Virus record (IMG/VR): IMGVR_UViG_3300046011_004380
Location: 1-24,126 of that record
Length of the DNA stretch: 24,126 bases
Origin: a virus
Direction: 5' to 3' (one strand)
Below are positions 13,047 to 22,482 of the stretch, one piece after another. The notes under the pieces were generated by a model. The model was not told the DNA's origin and made no database searches. It worked only from the letters and a program-made list of their open reading frames with translations. A program made the position numbers and the translations under genes. Each line of letters opens with the position of its first letter. The first letter of the stretch is position 1.

Positions 13047-13970
13047 ATGGCAATAAACGTAGATACAGTTTACAAAACCGTTTTATTAATACTTAACAAA
13101 GAGCAACGTGGTTACATGACTCCTGATGAGTTTAATAAAATAGCAACTCAAGTTCAACTTGAAATATTCGAGGATTATTTTAATAATCTTAATCAACAAT
13201 TAAGAGTACCGGATAATGACAGTGAATATGCTGATAGGATTAAAAATTTAGATGAGCAATTAGCTGTATTTAAAACTATAGGTAATTGTACTTATGTAGG
13301 TAATAGCGAATGGGAATTACCGACGTCGTCAGGCATGGCTGTATATTCTTATAGCTTTACTACGGTTAATGGTCAATCTGAATATCCGCTTGGTAATCAA
13401 TTAAATCAAGCAACAATACAAAATGGTTTGATGAAAGTTTATTTTGGAGGAGTTTTACAAAATCCATCTGCGTATTCTACAGCAAATAACAATATAATAT
13501 TAAGTTCTATACCAACAACCGCTTTTAGTGTGCTTGTTACGGTTACTGCTAATGACTTTTACAGATTAGGTACTGTGATATATGACGATACAATTGAGAT
13601 GCAGAGAGTGCAACGAAACAATTTGTTATATATAAATAAATCACCTTTAACAAAACCGACAAAAAAATACCCACTATATATATACGAAGAAGAAAAACTA
13701 TACGTATATCCAAATACAATAACAACAGGTGTAACTGCTTCATTTGTACGTAAACCAAAAGATGTTATATGGAACTTTACAGCAACTGCTCCTTATTATA
13801 CATATTCGTATAGCCCTAATACTTCGCAACAATTTGAATTAATGGTTTCTGAACAAACAAATGTTATAACAAAAATATTGTTATATTCAGGTGTTGTTAT
13901 TAAAGATCCACAAATAATTCAAGTTGCAGCACAGCAAATACAAAACGAAAACATAAATTCAAAATCATAA
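13047..13970 (+). CDS. head-tail connector / ring protein candidate (A)
   Basis: A 307-residue protein. It starts with a helical region (VDTVYKTVLLILNKEQRGYM, then PDEFNKIATQVQLEIFEDYF, about 3-50). A beta-sandwich-like insert follows at about 105-175 (NGLMKVYFGGVLQNPSAYS, then NNNIILSSIPTTAF and VLVTVTAND), a common phage virion module. The rest (DDTIEMQRVQRNNLLYINKS, KYPLYIYEEEKLYVYPN, ASFVRKPKDVIWNF) resembles ring or connector proteins that stack under the portal in short-tailed phages. The next gene encodes a second protein with a similar insert. Family membership is inferred from order and general shape. The leader ATAAAATAAGCAAA precedes the ATG. Confidence 0.6.
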   Translation: MAINVDTVYKTVLLILNKEQRGYMTPDEFNKIATQVQLEIFEDYFNNLNQQLRVPDNDSEYADRIKNLDEQLAVFKTIGNCTYVGNSEWELPTSSGMAVYSYSFTTVNGQSEYPLGNQLNQATIQNGLMKVYFGGVLQNPSAYSTANNNIILSSIPTTAFSVLVTVTANDFYRLGTVIYDDTIEMQRVQRNNLLYINKSPLTKPTKKYPLYIYEEEKLYVYPNTITTGVTASFVRKPKDVIWNFTATAPYYTYSYSPNTSQQFELMVSEQTNVITKILLYSGVVIKDPQIIQVAAQQIQNENINSKS

Positions 13971-13976
13971 TAAAAT

Positions 13977-15200
13977 ATGGCATTTCCAGATGGTGGTTTA
14001 ATTACCGAAACAAATAGACAATATTATGCTGGAGCGCAAGGTTTCCAAGTAGAAGATTTAGGTGGACAAACGGAATTTACATTCACTTTTGACACTGAAT
14101 TATTTTTAGGTAGCTGGGATCAAGATGATGCTGGTTATGCTTTAAATAATTTTAAATTATATACAAGTACAAACGGTATTGACTTTGTAGAATATTTATT
14201 AGAGTATAGGTTATTAAAAAACACAATAACATTTGATACAGCTGTTCCGTATGGTCATGTAGTAGTTGTTCAACTTAAATCAGTTGAAGGTGGTAATTAT
14301 GGAGACTACGACGCTTATGGGAATGCCGTAGAGAACAATTACGGAGGTTATTCTTATATTACCTTAGATGATGTCATAAATAACTTTATTGTCGCTTACG
14401 TGGGTTCTGGTAAGCTTATATCAGATGTTAAAAGAACTGATGTATTATTTCACGCAAAACGTGGGCTGCAAGAATTTAGCTACGATGTACTAAAAAGCGT
14501 AAAATCTCAGGAACTTACAATACCTCCAAGCTTAAGTATCATATTACCACAAGATTATGTAAACTATGTTAAAATGTCCTGGATAGATAATCAAGGGATT
14601 AAGCATCCTATTTATCCAACATCGTTAACAATAGATCCTTCAGAAACACCATTACAAGATAATATAGGTCAACCAATACAAAGTAGTTATGATGATAACT
14701 TAGAGGGCTCTTCAATAACTGAAGAGAGATGGAAGAAAATGAACAATGGTAAATTACTAAACTATATTAATGGAGTTGGTAATAACGATGGATTTGGTAA
14801 TGGATGGAACAATGGTTATGATTATGGTTACTACGGTAGACGATATGGTATGGACCCACAATACGCAAACTACAACGGCACATTTACAATAAATGACAGA
14901 GAGGGTAAAATATCATTCTCAAGTAATTTAGTTGGTATGTTAATTGTATTTGAATACATATCCGACGGTTTAGCTTACGAATTAGATAGTAAGATACCTA
15001 AGATGGCAGAAGAAGCAATGTATGCACATATATTGCATTCAATAATATCTACAAGATCAAATCAACCTGAATATTTAGTACAACGTCTTAAAAGAGAAAG
15101 AAGTGCTAAATTAAGAAATGCTAAGATTAGATTATCTAATATTAAATTAGAAGAGTTTACACAGGTTATGAGAGGAAAATCAAAATGGATTAAACACTAA
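13977..15200 (+). CDS. head-tail connector / ring protein candidate (B)
   Basis: A 407-residue protein six bases after candidate A. Residues about 30-105 are a beta domain (FKLYTSTNGIDFVEYLLEYR, then TITFDTAVPYGHVVVVQLK) like the insert in candidate A. The core has a helical stretch (DDVINNFIVAYVGSGKLISD, then LFHAKRGLQEFSYDVLKSVK) and PPSLSIILPQDYVNYVKMSW, similar in outline to P22 gp4-type tail-accessory/ring proteins. A Gly/Asn/Tyr-rich loop follows at about 255-305 (GFGNGWNNGYDYGYYGRRYG), then LIVFEYISDGLAYEL and a C-terminal helix pair ending in a basic tail. It probably assembles as a ring beneath the portal. The similarity to known families is by pattern, not by search. Confidence 0.6.
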   Translation: MAFPDGGLITETNRQYYAGAQGFQVEDLGGQTEFTFTFDTELFLGSWDQDDAGYALNNFKLYTSTNGIDFVEYLLEYRLLKNTITFDTAVPYGHVVVVQLKSVEGGNYGDYDAYGNAVENNYGGYSYITLDDVINNFIVAYVGSGKLISDVKRTDVLFHAKRGLQEFSYDVLKSVKSQELTIPPSLSIILPQDYVNYVKMSWIDNQGIKHPIYPTSLTIDPSETPLQDNIGQPIQSSYDDNLEGSSITEERWKKMNNGKLLNYINGVGNNDGFGNGWNNGYDYGYYGRRYGMDPQYANYNGTFTINDREGKISFSSNLVGMLIVFEYISDGLAYELDSKIPKMAEEAMYAHILHSIISTRSNQPEYLVQRLKRERSAKLRNAKIRLSNIKLEEFTQVMRGKSKWIKH

Positions 15201-15206
15201 AATTAA

Positions 15207-18200
15207 ATGGCAGAAGTAAAAAATAGTTTCCTGAAGTCTAAGATGAATCAAGACTTAGACGATAGACTTATCCCTAATGGAGAATATAGATATGCAAATA
15301 ATATTTCGGTTGGTAAATCTGAGACAGATGACATTGGAGCATTAAAGAATGTTTTAGGTAATAATTTACTTACTTTAACTGATAACAACGAATTTTTACC
15401 AGGCACTACTACACCTAATCCTAATTATATACCAGGATTAGAGTGTATCGGTACGTTTATGGATAATCAAAATAACCGTATGTTTCAATTTTTAACAAAC
15501 TATACGGACCCAAATCCAAATCTAATAACTTTTCCAGAAGACGCTCCTTTTCCAAGTGGTATAACAGAATGGAAAATGAAAATTGCTGTATATGATTTTG
15601 ATTCACCTGAAACATATATTACATTAGTAGAAGGTACATTCTTAAATTTTGCAAAAAATAAAGAATTTAAAATAACAGGAGTTAATTTAGTAGAGGGTTT
15701 ATTATTCTGGACTGATAATAGAAATCAACCTAGAAAAATAAATGTTGCAAATGCTCTAACAAGCATAAATTATTACACAAATGAAACGCAAATATCTGTA
15801 GCAAAATATGCTCCTATTGATCCAATACTATTATATAGAAAAGCAACAGCTATTGCAGATGCGGATTCAGTTGGTAATGTAATTGAAATTGAAACAGAAA
15901 ATATTTCTATAGTTCCTGGAATGACATTAATAACAGACGGAATATCTGGTTCAGATTTTTGTACTGTTGTTGATGTCACTGGTACAACTATAACTTTTTA
16001 TGAAAACCTTCCTATAACAGTGGTAAGTGGTGCTCAATTAACTTTTTTAATTTCAACCATGTCCGACAAATCATCTGTGCCTACATGGCCTGGTGATCCC
16101 GCCTTCTTAGAAGATAAATATGTTCGTTTTAGTTATCGTTTTAAATATGATGACAACGAATATTCGTTAATGGCTCCATTTACACAAATAGCATATATAC
16201 CTAAACAGAAAGGATATTTTATTGCAGGTAATGAAACGGATGCTTATAGAAGTACTGTGTTAAACTGGTTTGAAAATAATGTAAATAACATTGAACTAGT
16301 GATCCCGTTTCCTGACAAAATAGGTAATCTTAATAATAGTTACAAGGTATCTGAGATTGATATTTTATACAAAGAATCAGATTCTACGGCAGTAAAAGTT
16401 TTTGAAACATTGCCAATAAGCGCTATAAATACCACTTTAAATACTAATAATAATTATTATATACAACCATACCAGTCGCAAAAGCCATATAAAACATTAC
16501 CAGAAGACCAAACAGTAAGAGTATATGACAAAGTGCCGGTAAGAGCAAAATCTCAAGAGTCAGCTGGTAATAGAATAATTTATGGGAATTACTATGATAA
16601 ATATACTTCATTGTCCTCTATAAATTATTATATATCCGTGCAACCAAAATCAACAAACGGAACAAACTTTATAGAATATCCAAATCATACATTAAAAAAG
16701 AATAGAAATTACCAAGTAGGTTTTGTAATATCTGATAAATTTGGTAGACAATCACCAGTTATTTTATCTTCAAGTGATTTGACTGGACTTAACATAGGTG
16801 GTGGTGAATTCGCAAAAGGATCAACAATTTATTCAAGTTACGAAAATTCTATTTTATTTGAAAATGTACGCGACTGGTTTGGAGATGCTTTAATATTATA
16901 TTTGAATAGCCCAATAGATCAAGAAAGAAATATACCTTCTGGTCAACCGGGGTTATATGCAATACCTACTTCAAATTCAGGGTTTGCAATTACCACTTCA
17001 ACAATAACTGATACAACATATACTTTCACTTTAGATCCACCAGTGCCTGGAGGAGCAGCAAATATTATACCTCTTCCAGGAGATATAATGAGAGGGTTTT
17101 ATACAGATTATGTAAAAGTAATTAGTGTGTCACCAACTCCAACGACTCCTTATTCAGGCTCTTATACAATAACTACAAGCGGTAGAGTCAATGATATATA
17201 TTTACATGTTGATCAAGAAGGAGGTGTTAAAGATATTAAATTTTCTTATAAATACAATCCTATTGGATGGTACTCATATAAAATAGTTGTTAAACAACAG
17301 GAACAGGATTATTACAACGTATACCTTCCAGGAATGTTAAATGGCTATCCTAAAAACCAAACTTCTGGGTCACAAGTTGTTTATTCAGGTGTTGGCCCAA
17401 CAGCTACGTCTACATTACAAAACGGTATAAATACTACACAGTTTCCTGTTAGTGAAACGGGTAATACATCTCACATTGTATTAATTAATGATAATATTAA
17501 TAAAGTACCAAGAGATTTGTCAGAAGTTGGTCCTGACCAAAAACAATATAGAAGTAGCGTACAATTATATGGTAGAGTAGAAAATACTAAGGCTACATTA
17601 GAAATAATAGGTGATGATCCTGATTATTCTGCTAAAGTAACAGTAATAAATTATACTGTTGGACCAGGCTTAAATGAAGATTGGGTATTAATAAAACCAG
17701 GAGACGGAATTCAATGCGTTGAAGCAAATACTCCTGTCACAAATACAGATCCATCCGCCACAGGAGGTACTATGCCTAATCCATATAGATGGTTAGGTAA
17801 TACAGTTGTTGTTAATAATGTTGTTTCTGGAACTACTGGAACTATAACAATATCATCACCTAACTGGGTATTAGGTGGGTCAACGGCACCTATACAATAT
17901 ACTCATTTTATAATAACGAGAGCAGAGAATGTACAGTATTTTCCAACAAGAAAGGCAGATACGGTTATATCTATTGCATCGGCGGATGAATTTAATTTTT
18001 TAGATAGTTCTGAAGATAATTTAAGTGGAACTGCTGGATTAAATTTTTATCAACTACAAACCAAACCTTTAATAGGTAGAGTTTCTACGGTTAATCAAAT
18101 TGGAGTTGTTGCTTCTGAAATGATACCTTTCTTAAGTGTATATGAAACAAGAGCTGAACAAAGTTTATTAGAATTATTTTGGGAAACCGCTACAACCGGT

Positions 18201-20414
18201 TTAATATCTGATTTGAATGCAGATGTATTAACAGGGTTTAATGGTCCCGTAAGTTTTGGTAATGTTAATTATACCCATTTTGAATGGCAAGATCCAAATG
18301 GAAGTGGAGATGTAAAAGGAGCTGAAGACTCAAAATACATAACCGATGAATTCTATGTTTTAAATCAAAACGGAATTATCTTACCGAATACAACAGTTAC
18401 TATTGATACAATTTTTGATGGAAGTGGTGTTAGTAGATTAGGCGATTTTGGAATAGAAGCAACTAATGATGGTACGAATGATTTATATAGATTGTTTATA
18501 ACGCCAACATCTACATTTGTATTTAATAACAATGCTGCTATAAAGGAATCATATACTTTTACATTTAATGTAGTTGATATTTCTATTCCAGACCAACCTA
18601 TTTCATCAACATTAACTATAAATGGCAGATTAAGCAATAACACTCCAATTATAACTACTTCAGTAACAAATTATAATATAACACAAAACACAACAGACTT
18701 TGTAACTTTAGAAGCAAATAATGGTTCGTTTTTATTATCTGAGACTGGGTTAAAATGGAGTATATATAGTGGTAATCCTAGTTCTTATTTTCAAATAGGG
18801 GAATATACTGGGGTATTAAAATTAGATGACGATCAAATACCATTAGGTATATATAATTTGGTAATAAAAGTACAAGACGCTGTTAATACATCTACTGGTG
18901 CAATTTTACCTGTTGAAGGAACTAATTTTGGTACAAAATTTGCTCTTATTGAGTTAATTATAAACGTAGGGGATTCACCTGTACCTTATTGGTTAAGACC
19001 TAATTATACAAGTCAACCTATACAATCAAATGGTATTTGTGGTACTTCATCTGCAAATGACGCTGGTATGGTTTACATAGGCAAAAAAGAAAATCTGACA
19101 AGTGCGTACTTGCCTACTATACCTGGCTTTAGTGGTACTTATGATATTATTGAAAACGTAGAAGTTGAGAATGCACAGGATTATGGGTATGGTGAAATTG
19201 AGGCGGAAGGATTATTTGAAGGTGAGTATAGATTTTCAGTTAAACTAGATGTCTTCGCTCTTCCAATATGTCCAGATGGACCAGCAGGATTTGCTTCTGC
19301 TAAAGGTAGAGCTCAAATATATTTATATAAAAGAATATATAACGAAGCTACACCAGGAGTTTGGGTATTAATAAATAATGAAAATAATTATGGTATTTCT
19401 CCTGTCTATGAAATTGGACCTTTAATAGTTTCTACTTTTGATGATATGGGAACAATAACTTATGGTCAACCAAAATCATTAACGACCACTTTTACAATTC
19501 AAGCAGAAGAAGCAGAAGAAGATGAAAATGACTACGAATACGCAGTTGGAGTTAGGTTAATAAGTGAATTTAATAATGGTTATGGCACTGGACCGTATGT
19601 TACAATATATGGTAATGATGCTAACTACTCCTATAACCAAACATATCCATTTTCACCCCCAACAAATCCACCAGTTACAAATGAATATGAATATTATACA
19701 GGGGTGGAAGAAATTGTTCCAGATCCAATAGGCTATCCATCAGGTGTGCCTTACACTGCGCCTGATGCAACTAGAGGTATTTATTATAGTTCACCAACAA
19801 ATGCAATAGCCTTAGGTGATGTTGACAATGGAGATACATTAATTGTAGTCACATTAAGCACAATTAATCAACAAGCGGTACCGGGTCTTACCGCATATAT
19901 TACTGAGCCTGGAGGGTTTCCTCCACTTGGGTTTGGCGATGTGGTATATGTTAACCCATTAAATGCCGCTGAAATAACAATACAGTTAGCCAACCCTTGG
20001 ATTAGTGGCAATATGAGTTTGATTGGTAAAAACTTACAATTAATTACTGAAGGCAATAGTTTAACAGGTAGATTATACGCTAATACGGAAGAAGGAACAG
20101 AAATAAAAAGATTCTATACGGATTCTAATTTTACACAAAAATGGATTCCACCGGTTGCAAATAGATATTATAATTTTATAACATCAAAAAATTATAATCC
20201 AGACGGAGCGGAATTTGTAGGAGGAGCTCTTAAATATAGTGAATTCCCATATTATTGTGCGTTTATTAATGGTGAAGGTGAAGTTGTAAATCAGCCTACT
20301 CCAGCTCCAAATATACAAACGGCATGGATAGGGCAAAATACCGCTAATACAGCACCTATGATTATTACAAACTATAGTTATAATGTATTATATACAGAAC
20401 CACCAATTCCATAA
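15207..20414 (+). CDS. giant tail/knob (muzzle-like) protein with cadherin-like domains
   Basis: A 1735-residue protein, the largest in the window. It opens with FLKSKMNQDLDDRLIPNGEY, then RYANNISVGKSETDDIGALK, a start I recall from tail-knob proteins of uncultured marine short-tailed phages. Residues about 100-1050 are beta-rich with repeated Gly/Asn/Tyr turns, consistent with a propeller or stacked barrels forming the tail channel. Residues about 1065-1235 hold two Ig/cadherin-like units (FGIEATNDGTNDLYRLFITP; ITQNTTDFVTLEANNG to GVLKLDDDQIPLGIYNLVIK). An acidic segment (AEEAEEDENDYEYAV) lies near 1431-1446. It probably forms the tail knob or nozzle and exposes surface domains. The following gene may supply the missing second half. 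Confidence 0.75.
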   Translation: MAEVKNSFLKSKMNQDLDDRLIPNGEYRYANNISVGKSETDDIGALKNVLGNNLLTLTDNNEFLPGTTTPNPNYIPGLECIGTFMDNQNNRMFQFLTNYTDPNPNLITFPEDAPFPSGITEWKMKIAVYDFDSPETYITLVEGTFLNFAKNKEFKITGVNLVEGLLFWTDNRNQPRKINVANALTSINYYTNETQISVAKYAPIDPILLYRKATAIADADSVGNVIEIETENISIVPGMTLITDGISGSDFCTVVDVTGTTITFYENLPITVVSGAQLTFLISTMSDKSSVPTWPGDPAFLEDKYVRFSYRFKYDDNEYSLMAPFTQIAYIPKQKGYFIAGNETDAYRSTVLNWFENNVNNIELVIPFPDKIGNLNNSYKVSEIDILYKESDSTAVKVFETLPISAINTTLNTNNNYYIQPYQSQKPYKTLPEDQTVRVYDKVPVRAKSQESAGNRIIYGNYYDKYTSLSSINYYISVQPKSTNGTNFIEYPNHTLKKNRNYQVGFVISDKFGRQSPVILSSSDLTGLNIGGGEFAKGSTIYSSYENSILFENVRDWFGDALILYLNSPIDQERNIPSGQPGLYAIPTSNSGFAITTSTITDTTYTFTLDPPVPGGAANIIPLPGDIMRGFYTDYVKVISVSPTPTTPYSGSYTITTSGRVNDIYLHVDQEGGVKDIKFSYKYNPIGWYSYKIVVKQQEQDYYNVYLPGMLNGYPKNQTSGSQVVYSGVGPTATSTLQNGINTTQFPVSETGNTSHIVLINDNINKVPRDLSEVGPDQKQYRSSVQLYGRVENTKATLEIIGDDPDYSAKVTVINYTVGPGLNEDWVLIKPGDGIQCVEANTPVTNTDPSATGGTMPNPYRWLGNTVVVNNVVSGTTGTITISSPNWVLGGSTAPIQYTHFIITRAENVQYFPTRKADTVISIASADEFNFLDSSEDNLSGTAGLNFYQLQTKPLIGRVSTVNQIGVVASEMIPFLSVYETRAEQSLLELFWETATTGLISDLNADVLTGFNGPVSFGNVNYTHFEWQDPNGSGDVKGAEDSKYITDEFYVLNQNGIILPNTTVTIDTIFDGSGVSRLGDFGIEATNDGTNDLYRLFITPTSTFVFNNNAAIKESYTFTFNVVDISIPDQPISSTLTINGRLSNNTPIITTSVTNYNITQNTTDFVTLEANNGSFLLSETGLKWSIYSGNPSSYFQIGEYTGVLKLDDDQIPLGIYNLVIKVQDAVNTSTGAILPVEGTNFGTKFALIELIINVGDSPVPYWLRPNYTSQPIQSNGICGTSSANDAGMVYIGKKENLTSAYLPTIPGFSGTYDIIENVEVENAQDYGYGEIEAEGLFEGEYRFSVKLDVFALPICPDGPAGFASAKGRAQIYLYKRIYNEATPGVWVLINNENNYGISPVYEIGPLIVSTFDDMGTITYGQPKSLTTTFTIQAEEAEEDENDYEYAVGVRLISEFNNGYGTGPYVTIYGNDANYSYNQTYPFSPPTNPPVTNEYEYYTGVEEIVPDPIGYPSGVPYTAPDATRGIYYSSPTNAIALGDVDNGDTLIVVTLSTINQQAVPGLTAYITEPGGFPPLGFGDVVYVNPLNAAEITIQLANPWISGNMSLIGKNLQLITEGNSLTGRLYANTEEGTEIKRFYTDSNFTQKWIPPVANRYYNFITSKNYNPDGAEFVGGALKYSEFPYYCAFINGEGEVVNQPTPAPNIQTAWIGQNTANTAPMIITNYSYNVLYTEPPIP

Positions 20415-20467
20415 TATATAATACTATAATTAAATTAAAAACCATAAAAAAAACGTGATTATAAAGT

Positions 20468-21994
20468 ATGGCAGCAATATTAGAATTAAAATACTTTAAC
20501 TCCTTTTGGTTAAAGAAGTTAGACACAATAGTGGAAGTAGAAAATACAGGTGCAGAAGTAGAGGGTAATGTTTCTAATAATGCTACTATAAATATAACAT
20601 CTTCCAATAATGAAATTAGAGTTGGACAAAATGTTAGTTGGACCGGTGCGCCTACCCCAAATCCTTCCGTATATAAAGTAATAAGTCCTACTCAATTTAT
20701 ATTAAGTGAGCCTGTAACTGTAGCAGATGGCGTAGGTCTACTTTTTGGTCCATTAACTGATTTTACTTATATACCAAATGCTTATGCAGATGGTCCGACT
20801 GATTGGTTTATTGAAGAAGCTAGAATACGAGGTGGATATAATAATACAAATGTCGATCTTGGAGTTAAAGCTTATATTGTGGAGGATAATATTCTACAAC
20901 AGCATAGACAAAATTCTTTGATATATTCTGGAGTATTTAATTCTAGAACAGGAGTTAATAAAACAAATGAATTTTCAGTTGGTGAAGATATAACAAGAAG
21001 TTTAGATCCAGCAAATGGTTCTATTCAAAAATTATATTCAGAAGATACAAACTTAATTGTATTCCAAGAATTTAAAGTTAGTCAAGCATTAATTGATAAA
21101 GATGCTATTTATTCAGCGGAAGGACAACCAATGACAACATCTGGAGCTCAAGTAATTGGCCAGATTCAAGCTTATGCTGGTAACTATGGTATTGGTACTA
21201 ATCCTGAAAGTTTTGCTGTTTATGGCTTCCGTAAGTACTTTGTAGATAGAAACAGAAATGTTGTATTAAGATTGTCACAAGACGGTATATCTGAAATATC
21301 AGAATATGGAATGGGTGATTTCTTTAGAGATAATCTTTCTGAAATTGGTAATGATGGATTTATCTTGGGTATGTGGGACATGCATAATAAAGAATATGTG
21401 TTATCAATGCAACCTGTTGATGGAACTTATAAGACATTGACATTTGATGAAGATGTTGCTGGTTGGACAAGTTTCTTTGATTTTAAACCAAACTGGGGTG
21501 GAAGTTTAAGAAATAACTTTTACACATTTAAAAATGGTGAAATATGGAAACACTATTCGCCAGGTAATAGTGGATGGGGTAGATTCTATGGTGTTACTTA
21601 TGATTCATCAGTTGAGGTTATATTTAACCCTGATGTATCTTTAGTTAAGACTTTTAAAACAATAAATTATGAAGGAAGTACTGGTTGGGAAACTTTATCG
21701 TTTTACACTGACTCTGATATTTCAGTTCCTATATCTAAAGCATCTTATACAACGACTCTTGCTGATTTAGAATTACAATTATTTACTAATTCATTCAAGA
21801 GAAAAGAAGATAAATACTTTGCAAATCTTATTAATATTACACCTGCTTCAAATAGCGAAGTTGTATGGGGTAACTCAATGACAGGAGTTAAAGGGACAAC
21901 AGCAACGGTTAGAATGAATTATTCTAATGAAACATTACAGAAGAGTGGGACACTGTTTGCGGTATCTTCTGATTACATAGATTCATCTTACTAA
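20468..21994 (+). CDS. tail/knob protein, propeller-like second part
   Basis: A 508-residue protein, 53 bases after the giant knob gene. A short N-terminal helix (LKYFNSFWLKKLDTIVEVEN) and a beta domain to about residue 100 are followed by a region that looks like propeller blades: IQKLYSEDTNLIVFQEFKVS, then ESFAVYGFRKYFVDRNRNVV, LRLSQDGISEISEYGMGDFF, EVIFNPDVSLVKTFKTINY. In related marine short-tailed phages, as I recall, blocks like these occur in the same polypeptide as the KMNxDLDxRL start seen in the 1735-residue protein. Here the two are separate genes, suggesting a split ancestor. It is likely a component of the tail knob or nozzle. Confidence 0.7.
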   Translation: MAAILELKYFNSFWLKKLDTIVEVENTGAEVEGNVSNNATINITSSNNEIRVGQNVSWTGAPTPNPSVYKVISPTQFILSEPVTVADGVGLLFGPLTDFTYIPNAYADGPTDWFIEEARIRGGYNNTNVDLGVKAYIVEDNILQQHRQNSLIYSGVFNSRTGVNKTNEFSVGEDITRSLDPANGSIQKLYSEDTNLIVFQEFKVSQALIDKDAIYSAEGQPMTTSGAQVIGQIQAYAGNYGIGTNPESFAVYGFRKYFVDRNRNVVLRLSQDGISEISEYGMGDFFRDNLSEIGNDGFILGMWDMHNKEYVLSMQPVDGTYKTLTFDEDVAGWTSFFDFKPNWGGSLRNNFYTFKNGEIWKHYSPGNSGWGRFYGVTYDSSVEVIFNPDVSLVKTFKTINYEGSTGWETLSFYTDSDISVPISKASYTTTLADLELQLFTNSFKRKEDKYFANLINITPASNSEVVWGNSMTGVKGTTATVRMNYSNETLQKSGTLFAVSSDYIDSSY

Positions 21995-22005
21995 AATTTA
22001 ATTAA

Positions 22006-22479
22006 ATGAATGACAAATTAGAAACAAAAACTGAGAATAGAATAATTAGCCAAGACTATATTGATAAGGTAGAACATTTAGAGCAAACGTTGCTAGCAAT
22101 GAACGATCCTAATGTAGCTAAAGGTAATACAGATTTGTTTCCATTAAAGCATTCATTTTCACACGGTATATACATAAGGGAGATGTTTATGGAGAAAGAT
22201 AGCGTTGTTATTGGTAAACTTCATAAATTCTCCCATACGTGGTTTTTATTAAAAGGTCAATTGCTAGTATCAACAGATGAGGGATCAAATCAATATATAG
22301 CCCCTTGTTATGTAAACGCTCCGGCAGGTACAAAAAGAATCATATATGCGGAAGAGGATTCAATATTTATAAATGTCCACCCAAACCCGGATAATATAAC
22401 AGATACGGATGAGCTTGAGGATATTTTAGCATGCACATCGTATAAAGAATATAATGAATATAAACTATTAAAAGAATAA
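22006..22479 (+). CDS. cupin-like protein
   Basis: A 157-residue protein with a helical N-terminal third (KTENRIISQDYIDKVEHLE) and then a jelly-roll pattern: HGIYIREMFMEKDSVVIGK, HKFSHTWFLLKGQLLVSTD, YIAPCYVNAPAGTKRIIYA, EDSIFINVHPNPDN. It resembles cupin motif 1 (Gly70 then His73 and His77, with a final Gly) and motif 2 (the NAPAGTKR segment), but the second-motif His is replaced by Arg, so metal binding would be incomplete. Cupin-like proteins near tail genes are known in other phages, mostly without a defined role. It may be a tail-assembly or surface protein rather than an enzyme. Its start follows a TTTAATTAA leader 11 bases after the preceding stop. Confidence 0.7.
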   Translation: MNDKLETKTENRIISQDYIDKVEHLEQTLLAMNDPNVAKGNTDLFPLKHSFSHGIYIREMFMEKDSVVIGKLHKFSHTWFLLKGQLLVSTDEGSNQYIAPCYVNAPAGTKRIIYAEEDSIFINVHPNPDNITDTDELEDILACTSYKEYNEYKLLKE

Positions 22480-22482
22480 TAT

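Noticed and set aside
20415-20467. frameshift joining the 1735- and 508-residue genes
   Set aside because: The gap is 53 bases with a clean stop and a separate ATG, so a programmed shift cannot join them. Only an evolutionary split is considered.
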